From Actinomycetes bacterium (GTDB taxonomy: Bacteria > Actinomycetota > CALGFH01), in NCBI GenBank assembly GCA_030146615.1, contig JASLBL010000239.1, forward strand, positions 1 to 64,000: a stretch of 64,000 nucleotides of DNA. Direction: 5' to 3'. Under the pieces are notes generated by a model. It was not told the origin of the DNA and ran no database searches. It was given only the letters and a program-made list of their open reading frames with translations. Within the stretch, counting starts at the first letter, position 1. Each line of letters begins with the position of its first letter. The position numbers were made by a program, and so were the translations under genes. This document shows positions 42,408-51,023 of the stretch, piece by piece.

Positions 42408-43772
42408 GTGGTTCGTGCGGCGCCTTCGGTGGCCGGCGGGACCGGTGCGATCAGCCACGAGCCCCCGCGGCTCCCTCGTATCACGCGGCCGGCCACGTTC
42501 TTCCTGCTGATCGTGGTCGCTGGTGCCTGGCTCGTGGTTCTCCCCAGCCAGGTGCGGGCCCAAGGGTCTACCGTGCTGGTCACTCGCGTCGACGGGACCA
42601 TCACTCCGGTGATCGCCGACCATCTGGTGGACGGCGTCGCCGCCGCCGAACGCGACGGGCACGCCGCCTACCTGGTCGAGCTGGACACCCCGGGCGGGCT
42701 CGACACCTCCATGCGGGAGATCATCAAGGCCTTCCTCGGCGCCGACGTCCCAGTGGTCGTGTACGTCACCCCGCCGGGGGCGCGGGCCGCCTCGGCCGGG
42801 GCGCTCATCACCTTCGCCGCCCACGCCGCAGCGATGGCGCCGGGCACCACCATCGGCGCCGCCACCCCGGTCGACCTCCAGGGCGGCGAGATCTCCGACA
42901 AGGTGATCAACGACGCCGCCGCCTTCGCCGAATCGGTCGCCGCCCAGCGCGGCCGCAACACCGAGTTCGCCGTTGACACCGTCCGGGAGGGCCGCGCGGT
43001 GCCCGCCGAGGAGGCGGTACGGCTGGACGCGGTCGACCTGCTCGCTGCTGACCGTGCCGAGCTGCTGAAGCGGCTGGACGGCCGCAGCGTCAAGGTCGCC
43101 TCCGGCAACACCGTCACCCTCCAGACCGCCGGCGCCGCAACCGTCGAACAGGACTTCGGACTGTTCCGCCGGCTGCTGCAGCTACTCGCCGACCCCAACC
43201 TGGCCTTCCTGTTCCTGTCGCTCGGCACCTTGGCAATCATCTACGAGCTGGCCAACCCGGGGGTCGGCTTCGGTGGCATCGCCGGGGGGATCTTCCTGCT
43301 TCTGGGGTTCTTCGCCCTCTCGGTGCTACCACTGAACTTGGTTGGGGTGCTGCTGCTGGCACTGGCAGCGGCGCTGTTCGTGGCCGAGCTGTTCGTCCCC
43401 GGCGTCGGGGTGTTCGCCGCCGGCGGCACCGTCGCCCTGGTCCTGGGCGGCCTGTTCCTGTTCGACGGCGCCGTCCGGATCGACCCGGCCGTGCTCATCC
43501 CGGTGGCCTTGGTCGTCGGCGGCGGGTCGGTGCTGGCTGGCCGGCTGGCCTGGCGGGCGCGCCGCGCCCCCAGCGTCAGCGGCCGCGAAGGGCTGCTCGG
43601 CCGCCAGGTCACCGTGCGCACCGCCGACGGCGCCACTGGGCAGGTCTTGTTGGACGGCGCCTGGTGGACGGCGCGCAGCAGCGGCGCCCCGCTGGCGTCG
43701 GGACAGACGGTCCGGGTCGTCGACCTGGACGGCCTGGAACTGATCGTCGATCCCAAGGAGGAACCCTCGTGA
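42408..43772 (+). CDS. Long-form NfeD: ClpP-class serine protease with NfeD C-domain
   Basis: 454 residues. GTG at 42408 follows AGGAGTGCACG. A signal-anchor helix ([15 protein letters not shown]) leads into the protease: [20 protein letters not shown], and [19 protein letters not shown] with the nucleophilic serine in SAG. The lysine partner is in the following helix ([11 protein letters not shown]). Four helices and a C-terminal OB-fold NfeD domain ([20 protein letters not shown]) follow. NfeD partners with the membrane scaffold encoded next (slipin), by analogy with the archaeal stomatin-protease pair. Confidence 0.88.
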   Translation: MVRAAPSVAGGTGAISHEPPRLPRITRPATFFLLIVVAGAWLVVLPSQVRAQGSTVLVTRVDGTITPVIADHLVDGVAAAERDGHAAYLVELDTPGGLDTSMREIIKAFLGADVPVVVYVTPPGARAASAGALITFAAHAAAMAPGTTIGAATPVDLQGGEISDKVINDAAAFAESVAAQRGRNTEFAVDTVREGRAVPAEEAVRLDAVDLLAADRAELLKRLDGRSVKVASGNTVTLQTAGAATVEQDFGLFRRLLQLLADPNLAFLFLSLGTLAIIYELANPGVGFGGIAGGIFLLLGFFALSVLPLNLVGVLLLALAAALFVAELFVPGVGVFAAGGTVALVLGGLFLFDGAVRIDPAVLIPVALVVGGGSVLAGRLAWRARRAPSVSGREGLLGRQVTVRTADGATGQVLLDGAWWTARSSGAPLASGQTVRVVDLDGLELIVDPKEEPS

Positions 43773-44560
43773 ACTCCGTCCCTATCGGCCTCGCTGTGGC
43801 GGTGGCCGTCCTGCTGGTCCTGCTGGCCATGTCGGTCCGGATCGTCAAGGAGTACGAGCGGGGCGTCATCTTCCGGCTGGGCCGGGTGATCGGCGCCAAG
43901 GGACCCGGCCTGTTCTTCATCATCCCGATCGTCGACCGGATGGTGAAGGTGTCGCTGCGCACCGTGACCATGGACATCCCACCCCAGGACGTCATCACCC
44001 GCGACAACGTCACCGTCCGGGTCAACGCCGTCACCTACTTCAACGTCGTCGACCCGGTCCGCTCGGTGGTCGCCATCGAGAACTACACCTTCGGGACATC
44101 GCAGGTCGCCCAGACCACCCTGCGCAGCATCCTCGGCCAGGTCGACCTGGACGAGCTGCTGATCAAGCGCGACGACATCAACCAGCGGCTCCAGCAGATC
44201 ATCGACCAGCTCACCGACGCCTGGGGGATCAAGGTCACCCTGGTCGAGGTCAAGGACGTCGAGCTCCCTGAGACGATGCGCCGGGCCATGGCCGCCCAGG
44301 CCGAGGCCGAACGGGAGCGGCGGGCCAAGGTCATCCACGCCCTGGGCGAGAAGGAGGCCGCCAGCACCCTCGGCGAGGCCGCGGTGGTGCTGGAAGCGCA
44401 CCCGGCGGCCATGCAGCTGCGGGTGCTGTCGACCATGGCCGAGGTGTCGGCCGAGCGGAACTCCACCCTCATCTTCCCGCTCCCGGTCGAGCTGATGCGC
44501 CTGGTCGACACCATGCGCGCCCCTGGCGCCGCACGGGAGCCGGAACCGACCGGCCGATGA
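43769..44560 (+). CDS. Slipin (SPFH/stomatin-like) membrane scaffold protein
   Basis: 263 residues from GTG at 43769 with AAGGAGGAACCCTC upstream, overlapping the NfeD stop. An N-terminal membrane hairpin is followed by [40 protein letters not shown] and [20 protein letters not shown], the standard slipin signature. The [19 protein letters not shown] helix forms the coiled coil. NfeD and slipin form membrane-quality-control or raft-like assemblies. Confidence 0.9.
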   Translation: MNSVPIGLAVAVAVLLVLLAMSVRIVKEYERGVIFRLGRVIGAKGPGLFFIIPIVDRMVKVSLRTVTMDIPPQDVITRDNVTVRVNAVTYFNVVDPVRSVVAIENYTFGTSQVAQTTLRSILGQVDLDELLIKRDDINQRLQQIIDQLTDAWGIKVTLVEVKDVELPETMRRAMAAQAEAERERRAKVIHALGEKEAASTLGEAAVVLEAHPAAMQLRVLSTMAEVSAERNSTLIFPLPVELMRLVDTMRAPGAAREPEPTGR

Positions 44561-45447
44561 GCGAGCCGGTAATCACCGCGGCCGGCCTGGCCAAGCGCTT
44601 CGGGTCCGTGGAAGCCCTGCGCGGGCTGGACCTCGAGGTCGAGCGGGGTGAGGTGTTCGGCTACCTGGGGCCGAATGGGGCCGGCAAGACCACCACCATC
44701 CGGCTGCTGCTCGACTTCATCCGGCCCACCAGCGGCCGCATCGAGGTCCTCGGGGGCACCGGCGCCGACCCCCAGGTCCGCCGGCGGATCGGCTACCTGC
44801 CGGCCGAGCTTCCGATCGACCCCCGCTGGACCGCCCAGGACCTGATCGACTTCTACGGCAAGCTGCGCGGCGGCGTCGACGCCGGCTGGGTTCGGGAGCT
44901 GCTGGGCCGCTTCGACCTCGACCCGACCCGCCGGGCCGGGGAGCTGAGCACCGGCAACCGGCGCAAGATCGGCATCGTCCAGGCGGTCATCCACCGTCCC
45001 GAGCTGCTCGTCCTGGACGAGCCGTCCAGCGGCCTGGACCCGCTGCTGCAGTACGAGTTCCAGCAGCTGGTCCGGGAGCTGGCTGGGGCGGGGACCACCG
45101 TGTTCCTGTCCAGCCATGTGCTGCCCGAGGTGGAGGCGCTGGCCGGCCGGGTGGCGATCCTGCGCCGGGGCGAGCTGGTCACCGTCGCCGGCGTCGAGGA
45201 ACTGCGCCAGCAGGCTCGCCAGCGGATCGAGCTGCGGCTGGCGCAGCCAGTCGCACCCGCCCGCTTCGCCGGCATCCCCGGCGTCGTCGAGGCCCAGGCC
45301 GACGACACCCGCATCCGCCTGGTCGTCGAGGGCCCGGTAGGTCCGGCGCTGCAGGCCGCGGCCGGGCTGGAGGTGCAGCGTATCGTCACCCACGAGGCCG
45401 ATCTGGAAGACGTCTTCCTCAGCTACTACCAGGAGCAGCCGGCATGA
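44557..45447 (+). CDS. ABC transporter ATP-binding protein (ABC-2 type exporter)
   Basis: 296 residues; ATG at 44557 overlaps the slipin stop as ATGA. Walker A is [19 protein letters not shown], the signature is [15 protein letters not shown], Walker B is [16 protein letters not shown] and the switch histidine is in [16 protein letters not shown]-terminal extension (about 215-296) is typical of ABC-2 drug or polymer exporters. It pairs with the permease that starts in its last bases. Confidence 0.9.
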   Translation: MSEPVITAAGLAKRFGSVEALRGLDLEVERGEVFGYLGPNGAGKTTTIRLLLDFIRPTSGRIEVLGGTGADPQVRRRIGYLPAELPIDPRWTAQDLIDFYGKLRGGVDAGWVRELLGRFDLDPTRRAGELSTGNRRKIGIVQAVIHRPELLVLDEPSSGLDPLLQYEFQQLVRELAGAGTTVFLSSHVLPEVEALAGRVAILRRGELVTVAGVEELRQQARQRIELRLAQPVAPARFAGIPGVVEAQADDTRIRLVVEGPVGPALQAAAGLEVQRIVTHEADLEDVFLSYYQEQPA

Positions 45448-46247
45448 TCGTCGCCGCCCGCCTGGTCCGAGACCGCCGCTGGTCGACGCTATGGTGGGCG
45501 CTCGGCTTCATCGGCCTCACCCTGTTCACCGTCTCGCTGTACCCCTCCATCAAGGACCAGCCCTCGATCGACGAGCTGCTCGCCGACCTGCCGGACGCCT
45601 TCAGGTCGGCCATCGGCTACCAGCCCTCCGTCCCGCTGTCATCGCCGGCCGGCTACCTCCAGGCCCGGCTGTTCTCCACCCTCGCCCCCCTGCTGGCGGT
45701 GGTGTTCGGCATCGGCGCCGGAGCGCGAGCGATCGGCGGCAGCGAGGAGGCCGGCACCCTGGAGCTGCTGCTGGCCAACCCCGTCACCCGCAGCCGGGTC
45801 CTGCTCGAGCGCTACCTGGCCACCTTCGGACTGCTGGCCGGCCTGATCGCCGTATTCGCGGTCGCGCTGCTCGTCCTCGCCCAACCGTTCGGGGCACTGG
45901 AGGGCATCCCGACGGGCAACGTGGTCGGAGCGTGCGCCGCCGTGCTCGCCCTCGGCCTGCTGCACGGCTCGCTTGCCTTCGCGATCGGCGCCGCCGCCGG
46001 CCGCCGCGGCGTGGCGGTCGCGGTCGCGACCGCCGTGGCCGTCGCCGGCTACCTGCTCGAGACCGTGCTGGCGGCCGCCGGCGACCTGGGCACCCTGCGT
46101 CAGCTCAGCCCCTGGCACTGGTACCTGGACCGCAACTTGCTCTCGGAAGGCGCGGCCCTCGCCGCCGCCGTCCTGCTTCCGCTGGGTATCAGCGCCGTCC
46201 TGGTGGCCGTCGCCTGGGCCATGTTTCGCCGGCGCGACCTGCGATAA
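45444..46247 (+). CDS. ABC-2 type permease
   Basis: 267 residues, ATGA overlap with the ATPase gene. Six hydrophobic helices. GGSEEAGTLELLLANPVTRS is the cytoplasmic coupling helix region typical of ABC-2 permeases. QLSPWHWYLDRNLL lies in the last extracellular part. Co-transcription with NfeD and slipin is notable because these partners are not usually part of an exporter operon. Confidence 0.87.
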   Translation: MIVAARLVRDRRWSTLWWALGFIGLTLFTVSLYPSIKDQPSIDELLADLPDAFRSAIGYQPSVPLSSPAGYLQARLFSTLAPLLAVVFGIGAGARAIGGSEEAGTLELLLANPVTRSRVLLERYLATFGLLAGLIAVFAVALLVLAQPFGALEGIPTGNVVGACAAVLALGLLHGSLAFAIGAAAGRRGVAVAVATAVAVAGYLLETVLAAAGDLGTLRQLSPWHWYLDRNLLSEGAALAAAVLLPLGISAVLVAVAWAMFRRRDLR

Positions 46248-46335
46248 AGCCCGGGAACCGAAGCGCCGAAGAGCGACGCCACCGGAAGCGCCCCAGATCC
46301 ACGCCGTCGTCAACCGTCAGGTGATGGTGGGCTGA

Positions 46336-46352
46336 GACCCAATAGTGGGGTC
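46336..46352. terminator. Candidate bidirectional hairpin between convergent genes
   Basis: GACCC and GGGTC pair around a 7-base loop, between the ends of the ABC permease (46247) and the SufR-like gene (46380). There is no U-run, and the stem is short, so the call is weak. Confidence 0.3.
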
Positions 46353-46379
46353 GCCCGTGATAGCGCCCGGACCGGCCGC

Positions 46380-47087
46380 TCAGCTGTCGCGGGTCAAGGT
46401 GACGCAGCAGCGTCCGGGCTGTGGGTCCAGCACCGCCCGGACGGTCGGCGGGTCGCCGTCGACCTGGTCGGTGAGGGCTTGGAGCATGGCGTGGTTGGCT
46501 CCGCAGACCAGCTCGCGGTGGTGGGCGGCGATGCGGTCGAAGGGGCAGTTGCGGAGCCGGATGGTGCCATCGGGGTCGTCGTAGGGCTCGTAGCCGCGGG
46601 CGGCTAGCGCCTGGCGGGCCGCGGCAAGGACCTGGTCGGGGTCGCCATGGGGCGCGGTGCAGCTGACCGCCTCGGTGCCGAGCTCGGCGCCCAGGGTGGC
46701 GGCGGCGCGGTTGAGCGCGGCCTTGGCGGCCCCGGAGGGGTCGGCCTCGACGGCGCCGGCGAGGAGCTCGGCGAGGGCGGCGTAGTCGCGGGCGGGCAGG
46801 CTGAGCTCGAGCTGGCGGTCGGCGCGGACGTAGTGCTTGGCCGGGCGGCCGGCGCCGGGCCCGCGGCGGCCGCTGCGCCGGTGGTAGCGGGGCTCCAGCA
46901 GGCCGTCGTCGACGAGCTTGTCCAGGTGGTAGGCGGCCAGGGGCCGGCTGATGCCGGCGGCGTGGGCGGCCTCGTCGCGGCTGACGGGGACGCCGCGTTC
47001 GGCCACGTGCCGGTAGAGGGCGCGGCGGATGGGGTCGCCCAGGCCGGCGAGGCCGGTGAGCTGCTGGTCGACGTTGGTGAGGTCCAT
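46380..47087 (-). CDS. SufR-like (COG2345) winged-helix regulator with candidate Fe-S cysteines
   Basis: 235 residues. An ArsR/DeoR-like winged helix lies at about 10-70 (LGDPIRRALYRHVAERGVPV, then AAHAAGISRPLAAYHLDKLV). The C-terminal half carries cysteines spaced as in SufR-type regulators: RLRNCPFDRIAAHHRELVCG, NHAMLQ and PGRCCVTL. Those cysteines may hold an Fe-S cluster sensing iron or oxidants. It is divergent from a promoter with two TCTAwAACAA repeats, likely its operators. Confidence 0.82.
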   Translation of the reverse strand: MDLTNVDQQLTGLAGLGDPIRRALYRHVAERGVPVSRDEAAHAAGISRPLAAYHLDKLVDDGLLEPRYHRRSGRRGPGAGRPAKHYVRADRQLELSLPARDYAALAELLAGAVEADPSGAAKAALNRAAATLGAELGTEAVSCTAPHGDPDQVLAAARQALAARGYEPYDDPDGTIRLRNCPFDRIAAHHRELVCGANHAMLQALTDQVDGDPPTVRAVLDPQPGRCCVTLTRDS

Positions 47088-47095
47088 GCGTCCAT

Positions 47096-47144
47096 TCTAA
47101 AACAAAAGATCCTTGACAGCTAGCCTCAGGGCCGTCTATAACAA
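47096..47144 (+). promoter_or_regulatory. Sigma-70-type promoter with two direct operator-like repeats
   Basis: TTGACA (47113-47118) and TATAAC (47137-47142) are separated by 18 bases and point to the gene at 47174. The repeats TCTAAAACAA (47096-47105) and TCTATAACAA (47135-47144) differ at one base; the second covers the -10 element and the first lies near the start of the divergent regulator gene. This arrangement suits repression of both genes by the SufR-like protein. Confidence 0.6.
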
Positions 47145-47173
47145 AGACAAGTTCCTGATAGAGGAGGAAGGCC

Positions 47174-47281
47174 ATGACCACCACCGTCCGTCCCCGCACC
47201 TCAGCCGCCATCCACGACCCCGCGTACCAGGCCTACCTGACCCTGCGGACCGGGTTCATCGTGGCTCCCATCCTGGCCTGA
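47174..47281 (+). pseudogene. N-terminal remnant (35 aa) of a small membrane protein
   Basis: ATG at 47174 has AGGAGGAAGG 4 bases upstream. The text DPAYQAYLTLRTGFIVAPIL is the start of an actinobacterial four-helix membrane protein of about 150 residues, normally continuing AGLDKF. Here TGA follows A35. The promoter and ribosome-binding site are excellent, so the peptide is probably still made, or it serves as a leader for folE 88 bases downstream. The family assignment is from pattern memory. Confidence 0.6.
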
Positions 47282-47368
47282 CGACGCCGCAGAGCGAGCG
47301 GGGTTGTCAACCGGTCAACGCCGCTCATCTGCCCGCGCTGTCGACCAACCTCCGCGAAAGGGCCCGAC

Positions 47369-48004
47369 ATGTCCGCTGCCGCCCACCCCATGCCCGAGCA
47401 GCCCATACCGCTCGGCAGCCGGAAGCTGGAGGTCGTCGGCCGCTCCCCAGCGGTCGACCTGGTCCGGGCCGAGCGGGCGGTGGCCGAGCTGCTGGCCGCG
47501 CTCGGCCAGGACCCCTTGTCCGAGCGGCTGCTGGACACGCCGCGGCGGGTCGCCGCCAGCTACGCCGAGCTGCTCACCCCGGCACCGTTCACCCTGACCA
47601 CCTTCCCCAACGACGAGGGCTACGACGAGCTGGTCCTGGCCAGGGCCATCCCGTTCCACTCGCTGTGCCAGCACCACCTGCTGCCGTTCACCGGCCTCGC
47701 CCACGTGGGCTACCTGCCGGACGGGCGGATCCTGGGGCTGTCGAAGCTGGCCCGGGTGGTCGAGCTGTTCGCCCGCCGCCTGCAGGTCCAGGAGCGGCTC
47801 GCCACCCAGGTCGCCGACTGGCTCCAGGCCCACCTGGAGCCCAAGGGCGTCGGGGTGGTGCTGGAGGCCGAGCACCTGTGCATGTCGCTACGGGGCGTGC
47901 GGGCGGCCGGCGCCCGCACCGTCACCTCCGCCCTGCACGGCCTGCTCCGCACCGACGAACGCTCGCGCCAGGAGTTCCTGGCCCTGGCCCGCACCGCCAC
48001 CTGA
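47369..48004 (+). CDS. folE: GTP cyclohydrolase I
   Basis: 211 residues. FolE converts GTP to dihydroneopterin triphosphate, the first step of folate or pterin synthesis. The zinc-site cysteine and histidines are seen in HSLCQHHLLPFTGLAHVGYL, the second cysteine in LEAEHLCMSLRGV, and GLSKLARVVELFARRLQVQE is the conserved core. The segment before the zinc site is a little shorter than in E. coli FolE. The location behind the SufR-like-controlled promoter suggests iron- or oxidant-linked expression. Confidence 0.92.
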   Translation: MSAAAHPMPEQPIPLGSRKLEVVGRSPAVDLVRAERAVAELLAALGQDPLSERLLDTPRRVAASYAELLTPAPFTLTTFPNDEGYDELVLARAIPFHSLCQHHLLPFTGLAHVGYLPDGRILGLSKLARVVELFARRLQVQERLATQVADWLQAHLEPKGVGVVLEAEHLCMSLRGVRAAGARTVTSALHGLLRTDERSRQEFLALARTAT

Positions 48005-48023
48005 CCACCGACAAGGAGCTCCG

Positions 48024-49286
48024 ATGCCCACCAAGCAGACAATTGTGATCGTCGGCGCCGGGCTGGCCGGCGCCAAGGCGGCCGAGACCCTGCGCCCCGA
48101 GGGCTTCGACGGCCGCCTGCTCCTCCTGGGTGAGGAGGCCGAGCAGCCCTACGAGCGCCCGCCGCTGTCCAAGGCCTACCTGCGCGGCGAGACCGGCCGC
48201 GACAGCCTCTACGTGCACCAGGACGGGTTCTACGCCGACAACGAGATCGAGCTGCGCACCACGACCCGGGTCGACTCGATCGCCACGTCCGGCCACCACG
48301 TGGAGCTGGCCTCGGGCGAGCGCATCGGCTACCAGCGGCTGCTGCTGGCCACCGGCTCCGTCCCGCGCCGCCTGCCCCTGCCCGGGGTGGAGCTGGACGG
48401 CGTCCACTACCTGCGCACCCGCCAGGACGCCGACGTGCTCGCGGCCGCGGCCCGGCGGGCCCAGCACGTCGTGGTGGTCGGGACCGGCTGGATCGGCAGC
48501 GAGGCCGCCGCCTCCCTGCGCCAGCTCGGCCGGGACGTCACCCTGCTCGGCCCCGACAGCGCGCCGCTGGCCCGGGTGCTCGGCCCCGAGATCGGACGCA
48601 TCTACCGCGACCTGCACGCCGACCACGGCGTCCGGCTCGCCCTCGGCACCCGGGTCGCCGGCCTGCTCGGCAACGGCCGCGTCGAGGCGGTCCTCACCGA
48701 CGGCGGTGACACCATCGAGGGCGACCTGGTGCTGGTCGGCGCCGGCGCCGCTCCGCGGACCGAGCTGGCCGAGGCGGCCGGCCTGCCAGTCCGTGACGGG
48801 GTGCTGGTCAACGAGCGACTGGAGGCCGCCGGGGCGGCCGGCGTGTATGCCGTCGGCGACGTCGCCGCCGCCTGGCATCCCCGCTACCAGACCTACCTGC
48901 GCGTCGAGCACTGGGCGAACGCGCTCAACCAGGGCCCGGCCGCAGCCAGGAACATGCTCGGGATCCCCACCGCCTATGTGCGGCTCCCCTACTTCTACTC
49001 CGACCAGTACGACCTGGGCATGGAGTACTCCGGGTTCGCGGCCGACTGGGACCGGGTGGTCGTCCGTGGCGACCTCGCCACCCGGGAGTTCATCGCCTTC
49101 TGGCTCAAGGGCCAGCGGGTCGTCGCCGGGATGAACGCGAACGTCTGGGACGTGGCCGAGCCGATCCAGACCCTGATCCGCAGCGGGCTGCCGGTCGACC
49201 CGACGCGGCTCGCCGACCCCGACATCTCCCTGGACCAGGTGACCGGCGAGCACGCCGGACAGCTGGCGGCCACGAGCACCCGATGA
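48024..49286 (+). CDS. FAD-dependent ferredoxin/rubredoxin-type reductase
   Basis: 420 residues, ATG at 48024 after AAGGAGCTCCG. Two Rossmann folds: TIVIVGAGLAGAKAAETLR (FAD) and HVVVVGTGWIGSEAAASLRQ (NAD(P)H), plus GVYAVGDVAAAWHPRYQTYL near the C-terminus. The PYERPPLSKAYLRGE motif defines the oxygenase-coupled ferredoxin reductase group. It probably supplies electrons to an Fe-S partner not encoded here. It starts 19 bases after folE. Confidence 0.9.
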   Translation: MPTKQTIVIVGAGLAGAKAAETLRPEGFDGRLLLLGEEAEQPYERPPLSKAYLRGETGRDSLYVHQDGFYADNEIELRTTTRVDSIATSGHHVELASGERIGYQRLLLATGSVPRRLPLPGVELDGVHYLRTRQDADVLAAAARRAQHVVVVGTGWIGSEAAASLRQLGRDVTLLGPDSAPLARVLGPEIGRIYRDLHADHGVRLALGTRVAGLLGNGRVEAVLTDGGDTIEGDLVLVGAGAAPRTELAEAAGLPVRDGVLVNERLEAAGAAGVYAVGDVAAAWHPRYQTYLRVEHWANALNQGPAAARNMLGIPTAYVRLPYFYSDQYDLGMEYSGFAADWDRVVVRGDLATREFIAFWLKGQRVVAGMNANVWDVAEPIQTLIRSGLPVDPTRLADPDISLDQVTGEHAGQLAATSTR

Positions 49287-49345
49287 CTAGGCTGCACCAA
49301 CTCCACAACCTGCACGGCCAGGGCCTCTGGCTGGGACAACCGCAC
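49283..49345 (+). pseudogene. Vestige of a transaldolase N-terminus
   Basis: ATG at 49283 overlaps the reductase stop (ATGA) and gives MTRLHQLHNLHGQGLWL. After a one-base shift the reading is DNRTRGDVTG. This matches the transaldolase start (M--L--L---GQS-WLDN-tR), and an intact transaldolase starts only about 150 bases downstream (MSKLQRLYDEQGQSPWLDNL). Either the 5' end was duplicated or an older tal copy has been almost wholly deleted. Confidence 0.55.
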
Positions 49346-49437
49346 CCGCGGCGATGTCACCGGCGACCATCCGGTGTGGCACCGGTCCGAGACCGATGTG
49401 CTCCCGGGCCGGCACGACCGACGAGAGAAGTGATGAC

Positions 49438-50544
49438 ATGAGCAAGCTCCAGCGCCTATACGACGAGCAGGGCCAGAGTCCCTGGCTCGACAACCTGACC
49501 CGGGAGTATCTCCGCGACGGGACGCTCGGCCGGCTGGTGGCTGACGGGATCCGGGGGGTGACGGCCAACCCGACGATCTTCGCCAGGGCCATCGAAGGCT
49601 CCGACGCCTACGACGAGCAGTTCGCGACGCTCATCGCCCAGGGGCGTCCGGTGACGGACGCCTACTGGGACCTGGTCGTGGACGACATCGTCGACGCGCT
49701 GGGTGTGCTGCGACCGACCTTCGATTCCAGCGCAGGCATCGACGGGTTCGTGTCGGTCGAGGTCGCACCGGAACTGGCCCGCGACACCGATGCCACCATC
49801 GCTGCTGCCCGCCAGCTGCACGAGCGGATCGCCCAGCCGAACCTGTTCGTGAAGATCCCGGCCACCGGCGAGGGCGTGCCCGCCGTCCAGGCGATGATCG
49901 CCGAGGGACGAAGCATCAACATCACACTGATCTTCTCGCTGGCCCGCTACGCCGAGGTGATCGACGCCTACCTCTCCGGGCTCGAGACCCTCGCCGAGGG
50001 AGGCGGCGACCTCACCTCGGTGCACAGCGTGGCGTCGTTCTTCGTCAGCCGGGTCGACACCGAGGTCGACCGTCGCCTGGACGCCATCGGCACCAGCGAC
50101 GCGCTCGCGCTGCAAGGCCAGGCCGCGGTCACCCAGGCCAAGCTCGCCTACCGGCTGTTCCGTGACCGCTTCGCCGGCGAACGGTGGGAGCGGCTGGCGG
50201 CCCGGGGCGCACACGTGCAGCGACCCTTGTGGGCGTCGACGTCGACCAAGAACTCCTCGTACCCCGACACCATCTACGTCGACAGCCTCATCGGGCCCGA
50301 CACGGTCAACACCCTGCCCGAGGCGACCATTGCCGCGTTCGAGGACCACGGCACCATCGCCCGAACCCTCGACAGCGGTGTCGCCGAGGCCGGCGCGGTG
50401 ATGGACACGCTGGCCGAGGTCGGTGTGGACATGGACGACGTCGGACAGACCCTCGAAGACCAGGGCGTGGCCAGCTTCCACCAGTCGTTCGCCCACGTCC
50501 TCCAGGCCCTCGAGAGCAAGGCGCGCCAGCTGGCGCCGCGCTGA
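49438..50544 (+). CDS. tal: Transaldolase
   Basis: 368 residues from ATG at 49438. Transfers a three-carbon dihydroxyacetone unit in the non-oxidative pentose phosphate pathway. The family signatures are DGIRGVTANPTIFARAIEGS and PNLFVKIPATGEGVPAVQAM, with the Schiff-base lysine in VKIPAT, followed by SINITLIFSLARYAEVIDAY. The length and STSTKNSSYPDTIYVDSLIG place it in the actinobacterial/cyanobacterial group. It leads an operon with a membrane protein and a GH15 enzyme. Confidence 0.92.
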   Translation: MSKLQRLYDEQGQSPWLDNLTREYLRDGTLGRLVADGIRGVTANPTIFARAIEGSDAYDEQFATLIAQGRPVTDAYWDLVVDDIVDALGVLRPTFDSSAGIDGFVSVEVAPELARDTDATIAAARQLHERIAQPNLFVKIPATGEGVPAVQAMIAEGRSINITLIFSLARYAEVIDAYLSGLETLAEGGGDLTSVHSVASFFVSRVDTEVDRRLDAIGTSDALALQGQAAVTQAKLAYRLFRDRFAGERWERLAARGAHVQRPLWASTSTKNSSYPDTIYVDSLIGPDTVNTLPEATIAAFEDHGTIARTLDSGVAEAGAVMDTLAEVGVDMDDVGQTLEDQGVASFHQSFAHVLQALESKARQLAPR

Positions 50545-50545
50545 C

Positions 50546-51022
50546 ATGGATTGGAATGGCTGGGCGCTGTTCGGCCTCGTCGCCACCGCCGCCCTGACCG
50601 CGGTGATGATCATGGCCCAGCTGGCCGGGCTGACCCGACTCGACCTGCCGCTGCTGCTCGGCACCATCGTCACCGAAGACCCCGACCGGGCCCGGGTCGC
50701 CGGGTTCTTCCTCCATCTGGTGATCGGACAAGGGTTCGCCCTGGGCTATGCCGCCAGCTTCTCGCTGCTGGACCGGGCCACCTGGTGGCTGGGCGGGCTG
50801 CTCGGGCTGCTCCATGTCGCGGTCTCCCTCACCGTGCTCGTCCCCCTCCTTGAGGGCGTGCACCCGCGTATGGCGTCGCACCGGGCCGGTCGATCCTCGA
50901 CCGCGGTGCTGGAGCCGCCGGGGCTGCTCGGCCTCAACTACGGCGGCCAGACCCCCGTCGTCACCATCGCCGCCCATCTCACCTACGGCGTCGCCCTCGG
51001 CGTTCTCCTCCAGGTCCACTGA
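50546..51022 (+). CDS. Hypothetical membrane protein in the transaldolase-GH15 operon
   Basis: 158 residues; ATG at 50546 lies one base after the transaldolase stop. Four hydrophobic helices, with GTIVTEDPDRARVAGFFLHL and VIGQGFALGYAASFSLLDRA in the first half and a charged loop before GLNYGGQTPVVTIAAHLTYG. No family recognised. The tight spacing indicates translation coupled to tal. Confidence 0.72.
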   Translation: MDWNGWALFGLVATAALTAVMIMAQLAGLTRLDLPLLLGTIVTEDPDRARVAGFFLHLVIGQGFALGYAASFSLLDRATWWLGGLLGLLHVAVSLTVLVPLLEGVHPRMASHRAGRSSTAVLEPPGLLGLNYGGQTPVVTIAAHLTYGVALGVLLQVH

Positions 51023-51023
51023 C

